From positions 62,001 through 126,000 of the forward strand of contig NZ_JAGZ01000005.1 in NCBI RefSeq assembly GCF_000526915.1: a stretch of DNA of 64,000 nt, given 5' to 3'. Within the stretch, counting starts at the first letter, position 1. Every line of letters begins with the position of its first letter. Below are positions 37,523-46,332 of the stretch, one piece after another. A model generated the notes under the pieces. It was not told where the DNA came from. It worked only from the letters and a program-made list of their open reading frames with translations, and did not search any database. A program made the translations under genes and the position numbers. The DNA comes from Mycobacterium genavense ATCC 51234 (GTDB lineage Bacteria; Actinomycetota; Actinomycetes; Mycobacteriales; Mycobacteriaceae).

Positions 37523-38695
37523 TCAGTGTTGTTCGGCTGGAACGTCCTGGGCAGCACGGGCTTCGGCCTCCTGTGCTTTGAGGTTTTCGGCGACCTCGAC
37601 GTTCCAGTGCTCGATGGCACGCGTGGTGTCGACCTCGATCTCGAAGCGCTCCACCATTTCCGGCTCGATGTCGGCCACGTCGACATAGAACTGCTGATAC
37701 CAGCGCCGCAACTGGTACACGGCGCCGTCTTCTTCGACCAGCAGCGGGTTGTCGATCCGGGTCTTGTGCTTCCAGATCTCGACGTCCTGCAGGAAGCCCT
37801 TACTGACACCTTCGGTGAAGACACGCGACAGCTTCTCGGTCATCTTTTCGTCCATGCCCTTGGGCTTTTCGACGATGACGCCCCATTGCAGCACGAACGA
37901 GTTCTGGGTCACCGGGTAGTGGCAGTTGATCAGAATCGACTCCGCCTTGTAGCCGCCGTAGCTGTTGTGCAGCCAGTTGATCATGAACGACGGGCCGAAG
38001 TAGGACGCTTCGGAATCCAGATGCGCCTCGCCGTAGGACGTCCCTAGATCGTTGACGTCGGGGCGGCCGACGTTGTGCAGGTACTGCGAGGCGATGTGAC
38101 CCTCGAAGACGTTCTTGAAGTACGTCGGCAACCCGAAGTGGATGTAGAAGAAGTGCGCCATATCGGTGACGTTGTCGATGATCTCGCGGCAGTTGGATCC
38201 CTCGATGAGGATGCTGTTCCACCGCCAGTCGGTCCACTCGTCACTGTGGGATTCCGGGATGTCGGGAATGCGGACGGCGGGGTCGGGCGGGTTGTTCTCG
38301 TGGTCATGCCAGACGAACAGCAGGCCGCCGCGGACGTCGGTCGTCCACGACCGGGTGCGCGCGGTCTTGGGCGTGCGCTTGGCGTACGGCACCAGCTTGC
38401 AGCGGCCGTCGCCGCCCCAGCGCCAGTCGTGGAACGGGCAGGCGACCTCGTCGCCCTTGACGGTGCCCATGGAAAGGTCGCCGCCCATGTGCCGGCAGTA
38501 TGCGTCGAGGACCTTGATCTCTCCGTGGGAATCCGCGAAGACCACCAGGTTGGTGCCGAAGGCCTGGATCGAGTGCGGCTTGCCGTCCTGGAAGTCCTTT
38601 GCGACGCCCAGGCAGTGCCAACCGCGGGCGTATCGGGTCGGCAACGCGCCGGGATCGATTTCCCGGATGCCGACCGCCTTGGTGTCGGTACTCAC
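37523..38695 (-). CDS. kshA: 3-ketosteroid 9-alpha-hydroxylase oxygenase KshA
   Basis: A 390-residue Rieske non-haem iron oxygenase. The 2Fe-2S ligands are Cys67 and His69 (AYCRHMGG) and Cys86 and His89 (ACPFHDW). The mononuclear iron site is DNVTDMAHFFYIH with His181 and His186. It hydroxylates C9 and, with KstD activity, opens ring B. The electron donor KshB is not in this window. GTG 38695 is 31 bases from a KstR operator. Intact. Confidence 0.95.
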   Translation of the reverse strand: MSTDTKAVGIREIDPGALPTRYARGWHCLGVAKDFQDGKPHSIQAFGTNLVVFADSHGEIKVLDAYCRHMGGDLSMGTVKGDEVACPFHDWRWGGDGRCKLVPYAKRTPKTARTRSWTTDVRGGLLFVWHDHENNPPDPAVRIPDIPESHSDEWTDWRWNSILIEGSNCREIIDNVTDMAHFFYIHFGLPTYFKNVFEGHIASQYLHNVGRPDVNDLGTSYGEAHLDSEASYFGPSFMINWLHNSYGGYKAESILINCHYPVTQNSFVLQWGVIVEKPKGMDEKMTEKLSRVFTEGVSKGFLQDVEIWKHKTRIDNPLLVEEDGAVYQLRRWYQQFYVDVADIEPEMVERFEIEVDTTRAIEHWNVEVAENLKAQEAEARAAQDVPAEQH

Positions 38696-38725
38696 CTGTC
38701 ACCTCCAACTTGCGTGCCCTCTAAC

Positions 38726-38739
38726 TAGAACACGTTACA
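38726..38739. promoter_or_regulatory. KstR operator upstream of kshA
   Basis: TAGAACACGTTACA fits TnnAACnnGTTnnA in the gap between kshA (minus) and the gamma-carbonic-anhydrase-like gene (plus, 38822). Confidence 0.9.
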
Positions 38740-38821
38740 GTTTTTGGATACGTGCGCGCAACGACAGCGGTCCTAGCTGCGTTGTCCGGGAGCGGGTTCA
38801 TGCTTGGGGTATATCTAGACG

Positions 38822-39390
38822 ATGCCACTGTTTGCTTTCGAGGGGCGGGCACCTCGGAACGATCCGACAGCTTTCGTGGCGCCGACCGCGACCCTGATCG
38901 GCGACGTCACGGTCGAGGCCGGGGCGTCGGTCTGGTTCAACGCCGTGCTGCGCGGCGACAATGGACCGATCGTCGTGCGGGAAGGCGCCAACGTGCAGGA
39001 CGGGTCGGTGCTGCACGCCCCGCCCGGCATCCCCGTCGATATCGGGCCGGGTGCAACGGTGGCGCACATGTGCGTCATTCACGGCGTACACGTCGGTTCC
39101 GAGGCGCTGATCGCCAACCACGCCACTGTTCTCGACGGCGCGGTGATCGGTGCCTGCAGCCTCGTCGCGGCGCATTCTCTGGTCACCGCACGCACGCAGA
39201 TCCCGCCCGGCGTGCTCGTCGTCGGGTCACCGCAGGCACGCAGATCCCGCCCGGCCTGCTCGTCGTCGGGTCACCGGCCCAGATCAAGGGCCCGATCGCC
39301 GGAACCGGCGCGGAGATGTGGATCAACCTGAACCCGCAGGCCTATCGCGACCTAGCGCAACGGCATCTCGCCGGGCTAGAGCCGATCTAG
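38822..39390 (+). pseudogene. gamma-carbonic-anhydrase-like hexapeptide protein (Rv3525c type), disrupted by a 44-bp duplication
   Basis: A left-handed beta-helix protein: GDVTVEAGASVWFNAVLRGD, NVQDGSVLH and the metal-site run GATVAHMCVIHG...NHATVLDG carry the histidine ligands. A 44-bp unit is duplicated (39192-39232 and 39236-39276), so the frame shifts within GVLVVGSP. Taking out one unit leaves exactly 175 codons, the family length, ending QRHLAGLEPI. As it stands the product keeps the first ~138 residues and gains a foreign tail to 39331; the C-terminal helix is lost. ATG 38822; the transcript may share the KstR site at 38726. Confidence 0.85.
39192..39276. repeat. 44-bp near-perfect tandem duplication
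   Basis: Bases 39192-39232 recur at 39236-39276 with one mismatch over 41 bases. The 44-base period is not a multiple of three and shifts the frame of the host gene. Confidence 0.92.
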
Positions 39391-39391
39391 G

Positions 39392-40368
39392 TCAATGCGC
39401 GAGTTCGGTCGGCTGGTATCCCGCCGCCAACTTCAGCACCCGGTTGCAGAAGTCGACCACATACACGTCGTCCTGGGGCCCGACCGCGATCCCGTACGGC
39501 GCAAGAGATCGGCGAAAGGCAGCACGCACAACCTGTTCGAGCCCGCCGTCAGTCGTAGCACCCAATTGTTGTTCAGGTCGGTGACGTAGACGCTGTTGTT
39601 GTGGTCGATGGCCACGCTGTTCGGGAAGTTCAAACCGGTGAACGGGAGGATGACCGGGGTGGTCGTTCCCGCGGCCAGCTTCTGTACCCGGTTGTTGCCG
39701 GCGTCGGCGACGTAGACGGCGTCGGTGCTGTCCACCGCGCGATCGTAGGGCTGGTTGAGTTCGATAAACGGCACCGGAACCTGAACGGTCGAGCCGACGG
39801 GCAACTCGAGCACCTGATTGTTCTTGAAGTCGGCGACGTAGACGTTGCCGGCGCTGTCTGCGGTCACGCCGTGGGGCTCGGTCAGACCGGTGAATGGAAG
39901 CTCGATCTGAGTTTTGGAGCCGGCGGGGATCTCCAGCACCCGCTTGTTGTTCTCGTCGACGGCGTAGAGGTTGCCCTTGTTGTCCACCGCCAGACCGGCC
40001 GGACGGTTGAGCCCGGTGAACGGCAACTCGATTGGCGTGTTGGAGCCGGCCGGCAATTCCAGCACCCGATTGCCGCCCGAGTCGGCGACGTACACGTTGC
40101 CCGCGCTATCCACCTCCACCCCTTCGGGATCCGCGAGGGTGAACGGCAGCACGACTGCGCCGGGGGCGGGCGGCGCAATGCTTGAGGTCACGGTCTGGGT
40201 GGACGCGGTGCTACCCGACGAGGTGCGCGCGAACGCGAAGTATGCGGCCACGCCGAGGATCGCAACGAGGACGACGGCCGCGGCGCTCATGATCGTGAGG
40301 GAGGACCCCGACCACCGTCGCTGCGGTTTGGCCTTGGCAGGCGCCTCGAACTCCCAATCGTCGTCCAT
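39392..40368 (-). pseudogene. membrane-anchored NHL beta-propeller protein (Rv3524/PknD-sensor-like), copy 1, 3' frameshift
   Basis: It begins MDDDWEFEAP, with a transmembrane segment at about residues 27-47 and then six NHL-type repeats with the pattern DSAGNVYVAD-GGNRVLELPAGS, as in the extracellular sensor of PknD. One T appears to be missing at about 39505 (CTCTTGCG for CTCTTTGCG). After that the last blade (APYGIAVGPQDDVYVV, NRVLKLAAGYQP) reads in another frame to TGA 39392. As read, the protein ends at 39433 with a scrambled tail, so the propeller probably fails to close. ATG 40368 follows AGGAG. Confidence 0.83.
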
Positions 40369-40478
40369 GCGCCGGCTCCTCAACCACCACGGTGTTCGCG
40401 ACACCAGGACACTACCGCGCGGCATTCCCGACGCATAGCGAGTTCAGTTGAAAATGCCCGTCGCACGCGAAATACCGC

Positions 40479-41443
40479 TTAGCCTCCCAGTGCTATCGGC
40501 TCGTATCCGGCCGGCAATTTAAGCACCCGGTTGTGGTAGTCGAGGACGTAAACGTCGCCTTGAGCGCTCACCGCCACCTCGAACGGGGCGACCATATTCT
40601 CGAAGGGCAGCCTCCACACGGCATTCGAGCCGGCCATGAGTTTGAGCACCCGATTGTTGTTCAGGTCGGTCACGTAGACGTTGTTGCCGTGGTCGACGGT
40701 CACGCTGTTCGGAAAGTTCAGGCCGGTGAACGGGAGCTCGACCGGGGTGGTGCTTCCGGCGGCCAATTTCACGACCCGGTTGTTGCCGGCATCGGCCGCG
40801 TAGACGGTGTCGGCATCGTCCACGGCAAGGTCGTATGGCTGCTTGAGGCCACCGAATGGCAACTCGGCCTGAGTATTCGAGCCCGCGGGTAATTCCAGCA
40901 CCCGATTGCCATGAAAGTCGGCGACGAACACGCTGCCGCGGCTGTTCACCCCGATTCCGTGCGATTCGTCCAGGCCGGTGAACCGCAATTCGATCTGCGT
41001 GCTGGAGCCTGCCGGTAGTTTCAGTACCCGCCGGTTGTTCTGGTCGACCACATAGAGCGCGTTACCCCATCCGCCGCGAGACCGCCCGGAGCCTTCAGGC
41101 CGGTGAACGGGAGCGCAATCGGGTTGTCGGAGCCGGCTTTCAGCTCCAGCACTTGGTTGCTGGCCGCGTCGGAGGCGCACACATTGCCCGCACTGTCGGC
41201 CTCCAGCCCGTCGGCGTCCACGAGCTGGAACGGCAATGCGACCTGGCGGGGCGGGGCCGGACGACTCGGCGATGGGGCCAGCGCCGGTGCGGCGTGAGTC
41301 GCCGATGTCCGTTTGAAGACCACGTAACCGCAGACGGCGACGATCGCGACGACGATCAGGATCGCGGCGCCCGTGACCACCATTACGCGTCGGCGGGGCG
41401 AGGACCGATCCGTTGCGGGCGTTCCGAACTCGACTTCGTCCAT
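40479..41443 (-). pseudogene. membrane-anchored NHL beta-propeller protein, copy 2, frameshifted
   Basis: Paralogue of the adjacent copy: MDEVEFGTPATDR, a transmembrane helix (VMVVTGAAILIVVAIVAVCG) and NHL repeats. The frame breaks at about 41065-41070, where the first blades (GLKAPGGLAADG) pass into the rest (NALYVVDQNNRRVLKL...). One G is missing from a G run: GATGGGGTAAC would need five Gs to give D-G-G-N. The 3' part is open to 40479 but now continues the frame of the upstream SnoaL-like gene. ATG 41443 is chosen by analogy with copy 1; GTG 41455 is also possible. Confidence 0.82.
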
Positions 41444-41918
41444 GGGATTCAGCACAATACCGTGTGACGTCGCACACGAACAGGATGAACCAGGTGAATT
41501 CCGGAGGGCCTAACACCTTGCGGGTGCTGGCGGCCGCGCGGTCCATCTCCCAATACGCGCGCAGCGCAACGAGTTTGCCCTCGTCGTTCGCCTTGTACGT
41601 GAACACGCCTTCGGCCGTCGTCTGGTAGTCGCCCGTCGTGATCAGGATGTGGCCGACGTTGGCTTCCTCGTTGCCGCACTGGTAGGTATCGCGGAAGAAG
41701 AACTCGATCTTGGTGGTGGGGGCGATGGCCTTGTCCCAGAACGCCGAGATGGCGTCGCGGCCCCGGTGTCCGTTGCCCTCGGGGTCGAAGGCCGACGGTC
41801 CGATGGGATCCTCGACAATCGCGTCGTCGGTGAACACCGCGAGCCAGGCTTCTGTGTCCCTGGCCCCGACCGCCTCGCGCGAGCGTCGGCCGGCCTCGTG
41901 AGCGGGATGTGCGTTCAC
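40479..41918 (-). CDS. SnoaL-like (NTF2-fold) protein whose stop is lost, fused in frame to the NHL 3' part
   Basis: GTG 41918 overlaps the ltp3 stop (GTGA). Residues 1 to about 135 form a SnoaL/ketosteroid-isomerase-like domain: TEAWLAVFTDDAIVEDPIGPS, RDAISAFWDKAIAPTTKIEFFF, LVALRAYWEMDRAAA. Relatives end just after this point. Here the bases GTGTTAGGCC near 41520 would give a TAG stop if one T were absent, so the stop seems lost by insertion. The frame then runs through about 135 out-of-frame residues of the NHL gene and joins its true frame after the NHL frameshift, giving 479 codons. The SnoaL domain is probably still functional in the ltp3-ltp4 operon; the tail is likely unstructured in part. 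Confidence 0.65.
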   Translation of the reverse strand: MNAHPAHEAGRRSREAVGARDTEAWLAVFTDDAIVEDPIGPSAFDPEGNGHRGRDAISAFWDKAIAPTTKIEFFFRDTYQCGNEEANVGHILITTGDYQTTAEGVFTYKANDEGKLVALRAYWEMDRAAASTRKVLGPPEFTWFILFVCDVTRYCAESHGRSRVRNARNGSVLAPPTRNGGHGRRDPDRRRDRRRLRLRGLQTDIGDSRRTGAGPIAESSGPAPPGRIAVPARGRRRAGGRQCGQCVRLRRGQQPSAGAESRLRQPDCAPVHRPEGSGRSRGGWGNALYVVDQNNRRVLKLPAGSSTQIELRFTGLDESHGIGVNSRGSVFVADFHGNRVLELPAGSNTQAELPFGGLKQPYDLAVDDADTVYAADAGNNRVVKLAAGSTTPVELPFTGLNFPNSVTVDHGNNVYVTDLNNNRVLKLMAGSNAVWRLPFENMVAPFEVAVSAQGDVYVLDYHNRVLKLPAGYEPIALGG

Positions 41919-43108
41919 GCGCTTGCTTTTTCGGGCTTGTCCGCCCCGACCACCCACATTGAGAAGTACTGGGAACCGCCACCGTAGGCATGTCCCAACG
42001 CTTTTCGGGCGCCCGGCACCTGGTGGTCACCGCCCTTGCCCATCACCTGGATCGCCGACTCGGCGAAGCGGATCAGGCCCGAGGCGCCGATCGGGTTCGA
42101 CGACAGCACACCGCCGGAGGGGTTCACCGGCAGCTTGCCGCCGATCCTGGTCTCGCCTGCCTCGGTGAGCTTCCAGCCCTCGCCCTCGGGGGCGAAGCCC
42201 AGACTTTCCAACCACATTGGCTCGAACCACGAGAACGGCACGTAGATCTCTGCGGCGTCGATCTCGTCGATCGGACTCTTGATACCGGCCGCCTCCCACA
42301 GTGCCGCCGCCGCATCGCGGCTGGCCTGCGGGCTGACCTGGTCACGGCCGGCGAACTGCAGCGGCTCGGTGCGCAGCGCGGTGGCGTGAATCCAGGCCAC
42401 CGGCTGTCCTTGCGCCAGGCGGGCTTCGGCGATCTCCTCGTTACCGATCATGACCGCCGCGGCGCCGTCCGACGACGGGCAGGTCTCGTCGTAGCGGATC
42501 GGGTCCCACAGCATCGGGGACTCCATCACCTTCTCGACGGTGATGTCGGGCTGGTGCAGGTGCGCCAGCGGGTTGCGGGCCCCGTTGAGCCGGTCTTTGA
42601 CCGCGACGATGGCACCGATGTTCAACGGTGCGCCCGAACGGCGGATGTACGACCGCACGTGCGGGGCGAAGTACCCGCCCGCCGCGGCGCCCACCGGTTT
42701 GATGAACGGAATCGGAATCGACAACGCCCACATGGCATTTGATTCCGACTGCTTCTCCCAGGCCATCGCCAGTACCCGCCTGTACTTGCCGGACTGCACC
42801 AGGTTGGCCGCCACGATCGCGGTGGATCCACCGACCGAACCCGCGGTGTGCACCCGGATCAGCGGCTTGCCGGTGGCTCCCATGGCGTCGGCCATGAACA
42901 GCTCCGGCATCATGACGCCCTCGAAGAAGTCCGGCGCCTTGCCGACCACGACCGCGTCGATGTCGTCGAAGGTGGAACCGGAGTCTGCCAGCGCCCGATC
43001 GATCGCCTCGCGCACCAGGCCATTCATCGAGACGTCTTTGCGCTTGGCCACGTACTTGGTCTGCCCGGTACCCAGTACCGCGGCAAGGTGCGCTCCTGTA
43101 CCGGCCAT
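41915..43108 (-). CDS. ltp3: thiolase-like aldolase Ltp3
   Basis: A 397-residue SCP-x-type thiolase-superfamily protein. MAGTGAHLAAVLGTGQTKYV is the N-terminus, then IRVHTAGSVGGSTAIVAANL around the thiolase nucleophile position (Ser/Gly rather than Cys), CPSSDGAAAVMIGNEEIA and the C-terminal VNPSGGVLSSNPIGASGLIR. In Rhodococcus, Ltp3 and Ltp4 are needed for C24-branched (plant) sterol side chains, acting as aldolases with DUF35 partners. ATG 43108 overlaps the ltp4 stop (TGATG). Intact. Confidence 0.9.
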   Translation of the reverse strand: MAGTGAHLAAVLGTGQTKYVAKRKDVSMNGLVREAIDRALADSGSTFDDIDAVVVGKAPDFFEGVMMPELFMADAMGATGKPLIRVHTAGSVGGSTAIVAANLVQSGKYRRVLAMAWEKQSESNAMWALSIPIPFIKPVGAAAGGYFAPHVRSYIRRSGAPLNIGAIVAVKDRLNGARNPLAHLHQPDITVEKVMESPMLWDPIRYDETCPSSDGAAAVMIGNEEIAEARLAQGQPVAWIHATALRTEPLQFAGRDQVSPQASRDAAAALWEAAGIKSPIDEIDAAEIYVPFSWFEPMWLESLGFAPEGEGWKLTEAGETRIGGKLPVNPSGGVLSSNPIGASGLIRFAESAIQVMGKGGDHQVPGARKALGHAYGGGSQYFSMWVVGADKPEKASA

Positions 43109-44172
43109 CAGTTCTTTCCTTCCATGACCGCGACCAGGTTCTGTTGCAGCGCGGGGCCACTGGTGGCGTGCGCTAGCACCCGATTCGCAGAGCCGTCCCA
43201 GATATGTTGTGCGGCAAATCCGATGCGTTCCAGACCGGCGGAGAACATCGGGTTGGCCGACAGCGCTCCACCGGACGGATTGACTTTCGTCTTCCCCGGG
43301 ATCCGGATGGCGTCCATGAGGATCAGGTGCTGGTGGGTGAACGGCGCGTGGATTTCGGCGACGTCGAGGTTGGCGGTGGTGCCGCCGGTGGCCACCTTGG
43401 TCGCGGCCCGCGTCGACGGGGAATCGGTGAGATCGCGCGCACCGAGCACCGGAGTTTCGAGGCGATGCTCGATTCCGGTTATCCAGGCCGGGTTTTCGCG
43501 CAGTTCGCGAGCGCGGTCGTCGGCGGCCAGCACGATCGCAGCGGCGCCGTCGGTGATCGGTGCGATGTCGTGCCGTCGCAGCGGATCGGCGAAGAAGGGG
43601 CGATCCAGCAGGCCTTCGACATTGACCGCCGATTCCACCTTGTCGACCCGGCGGGCGTTGGCGAACGAGTCGAATGCGACACGGGCCATTTGGATTTCGG
43701 TCCACTTACCGGCGTCGAGGCCCAAGCGAGCCTGCAGTCCGGCGATCGACACCGAGTCCGGCCACAGCGGCGCGACGGTGTAGGGGTCGGTCTGCCGCGA
43801 GAGGATCTGGCGCAGGTTGCCGGCCGAGGACTTGCCGAAGCCGTACACCAGCGCGGTGTCCACCTCGCCGGTCAGGATCTTGATGTAGGCCTCGTAGAGG
43901 GCCCAGGCCGCGTCCATCTCGACGTGCGACTCGTTGATCGGCGGAACAGCGCCGATCGAGTCGATTGTCGAGATGAACGAAAAGGCCCGTCCGGCAAGGT
44001 AATCGGACGATCCGGAGCACCAGAAGCCGATGTCGGTCCGCGCGATGCCCAGCTCCTCGTACAGCTGGGCGAAGCACGGAATCAACATCTCGACGCCGTT
44101 CGTGGTGCCGTCGGTGCGACGGACATGCGGGGCGTGGGCAAAGCCGACGACCGCAACTTTGCGTTCGCTCAT
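43108..44172 (-). CDS. ltp4: thiolase-like aldolase Ltp4
   Basis: A 354-residue thiolase-superfamily protein paired with Ltp3. VAVVGFAHAPHVRRT, SSDYLAGRAFSFIS, APITDGAAAIVLAADDRA and VNPSGGALSANPMFSAGLERI are visible. It lacks the thiolase nucleophile Cys motif, which fits an aldolase rather than a thiolase. ATG 44172. It lies between the double-DUF35 gene and ltp3 in one KstR-controlled operon. Confidence 0.9.
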   Translation of the reverse strand: MSERKVAVVGFAHAPHVRRTDGTTNGVEMLIPCFAQLYEELGIARTDIGFWCSGSSDYLAGRAFSFISTIDSIGAVPPINESHVEMDAAWALYEAYIKILTGEVDTALVYGFGKSSAGNLRQILSRQTDPYTVAPLWPDSVSIAGLQARLGLDAGKWTEIQMARVAFDSFANARRVDKVESAVNVEGLLDRPFFADPLRRHDIAPITDGAAAIVLAADDRARELRENPAWITGIEHRLETPVLGARDLTDSPSTRAATKVATGGTTANLDVAEIHAPFTHQHLILMDAIRIPGKTKVNPSGGALSANPMFSAGLERIGFAAQHIWDGSANRVLAHATSGPALQQNLVAVMEGKN

Positions 44173-44187
44173 GTACAGGTGGGCCCT

Positions 44188-45177
44188 TTACAGGTGGTGC
44201 TTGTAGGTGTCGTACTCGGCGTCCGGTTCTCCGGTCGGCCGGAAGTACTCGATGTTGTCGATGCCGAAACCCCATTCTTCCCGGGGCTTCCACACCGCTT
44301 CCACGCGCATGCCCATTCGTACCTCGTGCGCGTCCACGTCGGCGACCAAATGCAGGAACGGGATGTCGGCGCCGTCCAGCAGCACATACGCGGCCACGTA
44401 GGGCGGCTTGATGCGCTGACCCTGGAACGGGATGTTGATGATCGCGAACGTCGTCACGGTGCCCTTGTCCGGCAGCTCGACGAAGTCGGTCGTCGGCTTA
44501 CCGGTGGCCGGGTCCGCGCCGTGCGGCGGGAAGTAGACCTTGCCCTTTTCGCCGGTCTTGGCGCCCAGCAGCTTGCCGTCGGAGATGGCGCGCAGGTAAG
44601 CGCTTTCCTCGTGGGAGGCGCTGTGCTGAATCGTCAGCGACACCGGGGTGACGATCATCGTGACCGGTTCGTGGTCGCTGGCGGGTCCCTCGGGTTCGGC
44701 GTCCTCGCCCAGCTTGAAGTACGCGATATCGGTGATGGCGCCGACCGTCTCGTCGGCCCAGTGCACGTGTACCCGTGCACCGGTCTTGATCTTGGCCGGT
44801 TCGCCGGCGTCGACGGCGTGCAGCATCGCGGTGTCGGCCCCGTCCAGCTTGATCAGTGCCCAGGCGAACGGACGGTCCAGCGGCTCTCCGCCCAGCGGCT
44901 CGGCCTGCCAGGTCCAGGAGACGACGGTCCCGACGGATGAGACCTGTACCATCTCGCCCAGCGGTTCATAGGTGACCGGGTCGTATTCAGCCGGAGGTAC
45001 ATGCACCCGGCCATCCGATCCGCGCACCCCGAGGACGCGGCGCTCACGCAGTGCGGTTAAGAACTTGCTCAGCGTGGTACCGACTGAACGGGTGTAGTCG
45101 AAGGCCAGCGTCAACGGTGCTGAGAGGGGCGGCTCGGAGTGATCGGTCGTGGTCGGGCCGCTCGAAATGGCTGTCAC
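44188..45177 (-). CDS. double-DUF35 (OB-fold) protein, partner of Ltp3/Ltp4 (Rv3521 type)
   Basis: A 329-residue protein with two similar DUF35/OB modules. The first (about residues 25-165) has LSKFLTALRERRVLGVRG, VHVPPAEYDPVTYEP and GTVVSWTWQ. The second (about 190-325) has SAYLRAISDGKLLGAKTG, VYFPPHGADPATGKP and GTVTTFAIINIPFQG. DUF35 proteins dock thiolase-like aldolases and bind acyl-CoA. Followed directly by ltp4 and ltp3, it probably forms the steroid side-chain aldolase complex with them. GTG 45177 is ten bases from the KstR operator. Confidence 0.85.
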   Translation of the reverse strand: MTAISSGPTTTDHSEPPLSAPLTLAFDYTRSVGTTLSKFLTALRERRVLGVRGSDGRVHVPPAEYDPVTYEPLGEMVQVSSVGTVVSWTWQAEPLGGEPLDRPFAWALIKLDGADTAMLHAVDAGEPAKIKTGARVHVHWADETVGAITDIAYFKLGEDAEPEGPASDHEPVTMIVTPVSLTIQHSASHEESAYLRAISDGKLLGAKTGEKGKVYFPPHGADPATGKPTTDFVELPDKGTVTTFAIINIPFQGQRIKPPYVAAYVLLDGADIPFLHLVADVDAHEVRMGMRVEAVWKPREEWGFGIDNIEYFRPTGEPDAEYDTYKHHL

Positions 45178-45186
45178 GCCTTCGAG

Positions 45187-45200
45187 TAGAACAGGTTCTA
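45187..45200. promoter_or_regulatory. KstR operator, ltp4/ltp3 operon versus F420-oxidoreductase pseudogene
   Basis: TAGAACAGGTTCTA fits TnnAACnnGTTnnA. It lies between the divergent starts at 45177 (minus) and 45248 (plus). Confidence 0.92.
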
Positions 45201-45247
45201 AGAACCGTTTCAATATCGGGCCCTCATCGGCCCGGAAAGGCGGAGAA

Positions 45248-46288
45248 ATGAAGCTGGGCTTGCAGCTGGGATATTAGGGCGCTCAGCCGCCGGAGAACCA
45301 CGGCGAGCTCGTTGCCGACGCGGAGGCCGCCGGATTCGACGCCGTGTTCACCGCCGAGGCATGGGGTTCCGACGCCTACACACCGCTGGTCTGATGGGGC
45401 TCGTCGACGCGGCGGGTGCGGCTGGGTACGTCGGTGGTCCAGCTCTCCGCGCGGACCCCGACCGCATGCGCGATGGCCGCGCTCACCCTCGACCACCTCT
45501 CCGGTGGCCGCTACATCCTCGGGCTCGGCGTGTCCGGACCGCAGGTCGTGGAGGGCTGGTACGGCCAGTCGTTTCCGAAGCCGCTGGCCCGCACCCGTGA
45601 GTACATCGACATCGTCCGACAGGTGTGGGCCCGCGAGGCACCGGTGACCAGTAACGGCCCGCACTACCCGTTGCCCTTGACGGGCGAGCGCACGACGGGC
45701 CTGGGCAAGCCGCTCAAGCCGATCACCCATCCGCTGCGTCCCGACATCCCGATCATGTTGGGCGCCGAGGGGCCGAAGAACGTTGCGCTGGCCGCCGAGA
45801 TCTGCGACGGCTGGCTGCCGATCTTCTACACGCCGCGGATGGCAGACACCTATAACGAGTGGCTGGACGAGGGCTTCGCCCGGCCGGGCGCCCGCCGCAG
45901 CCGAGATGACTTCGAGATCTGCGCGACGGCCAACATCGTCGTCACCGAGGATCGCGCCGCGGCGTTCGCGGCCATAAAGCCCTACGTCGCGCTGTATATG
46001 GGCGGGATGGGCGCCGAGGACACCAACTTCCACGCCGACGTCTATCGCCGGATGGGATACGGGGAGGTGGTCGACGACGTCACCAAGCTGTTCCGCAGTG
46101 GACGCAAGGACGGCAAAGAACGAGCCGCCGAAATCATTCCCGACGAGGTCATCGACGACGCCGCGATCGTCGGCGACGTGGACTACGTGCGTAAGCAGAT
46201 CAAGGCCTGGGAGGCCGCCGGCGTCACGATGATGGTCGTCTCCGGGCGCTCTCCCGAGCAGGTCCGGGACCTCGCCGCGCTGATATAG
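45248..46288 (+). pseudogene. F420-dependent LLM-type oxidoreductase (Rv3520c type), two nonsense codons
   Basis: A luciferase-like TIM-barrel of about 346 codons. MKLGLQLGY is followed by TAG (45275-45277) where the family has Trp, then ELVADAEAAGFDAVFTAEAWGSDAYTPLV and TGA (45392-45394), also at an expected Trp in a WWGS motif. The remainder (RVRLGTSVVQLSARTPTACAMAALTLDHLSGGRYILGLG, DVDYVRKQIKAWEAAGV) is in the same frame with no indels. Both lesions are one-base changes from TGG. A restart at GTG 45416 would lose the first 56 residues, including the first barrel strands. KstR-regulated by position; physiological substrate unknown. Confidence 0.87.
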
Positions 46289-46308
46289 GCCGGGGCTTGC
46301 CCCGTCAG

Positions 46309-46322
46309 TAGAACGGGTTCTA
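46309..46322. promoter_or_regulatory. KstR operator upstream of the decarboxylase-like gene and cyp142
   Basis: TAGAACGGGTTCTA fits TnnAACnnGTTnnA and starts 24 bases before the ATG at 46333. Confidence 0.92.
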
Positions 46323-46332
46323 GATTGGCCGG

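Noticed and set aside
45392..45394. TGA in the F420-oxidoreductase gene read as selenocysteine
   Set aside because: No SECIS-like hairpin is evident, the family has Trp there, and a TAG also interrupts the same gene.
46291..46304. Short GC hairpin CGGGGC-TT-GCCCCG after the F420-oxidoreductase pseudogene
   Set aside because: Stem too short with a two-base loop and no T tract; in high-GC DNA this is expected by chance.
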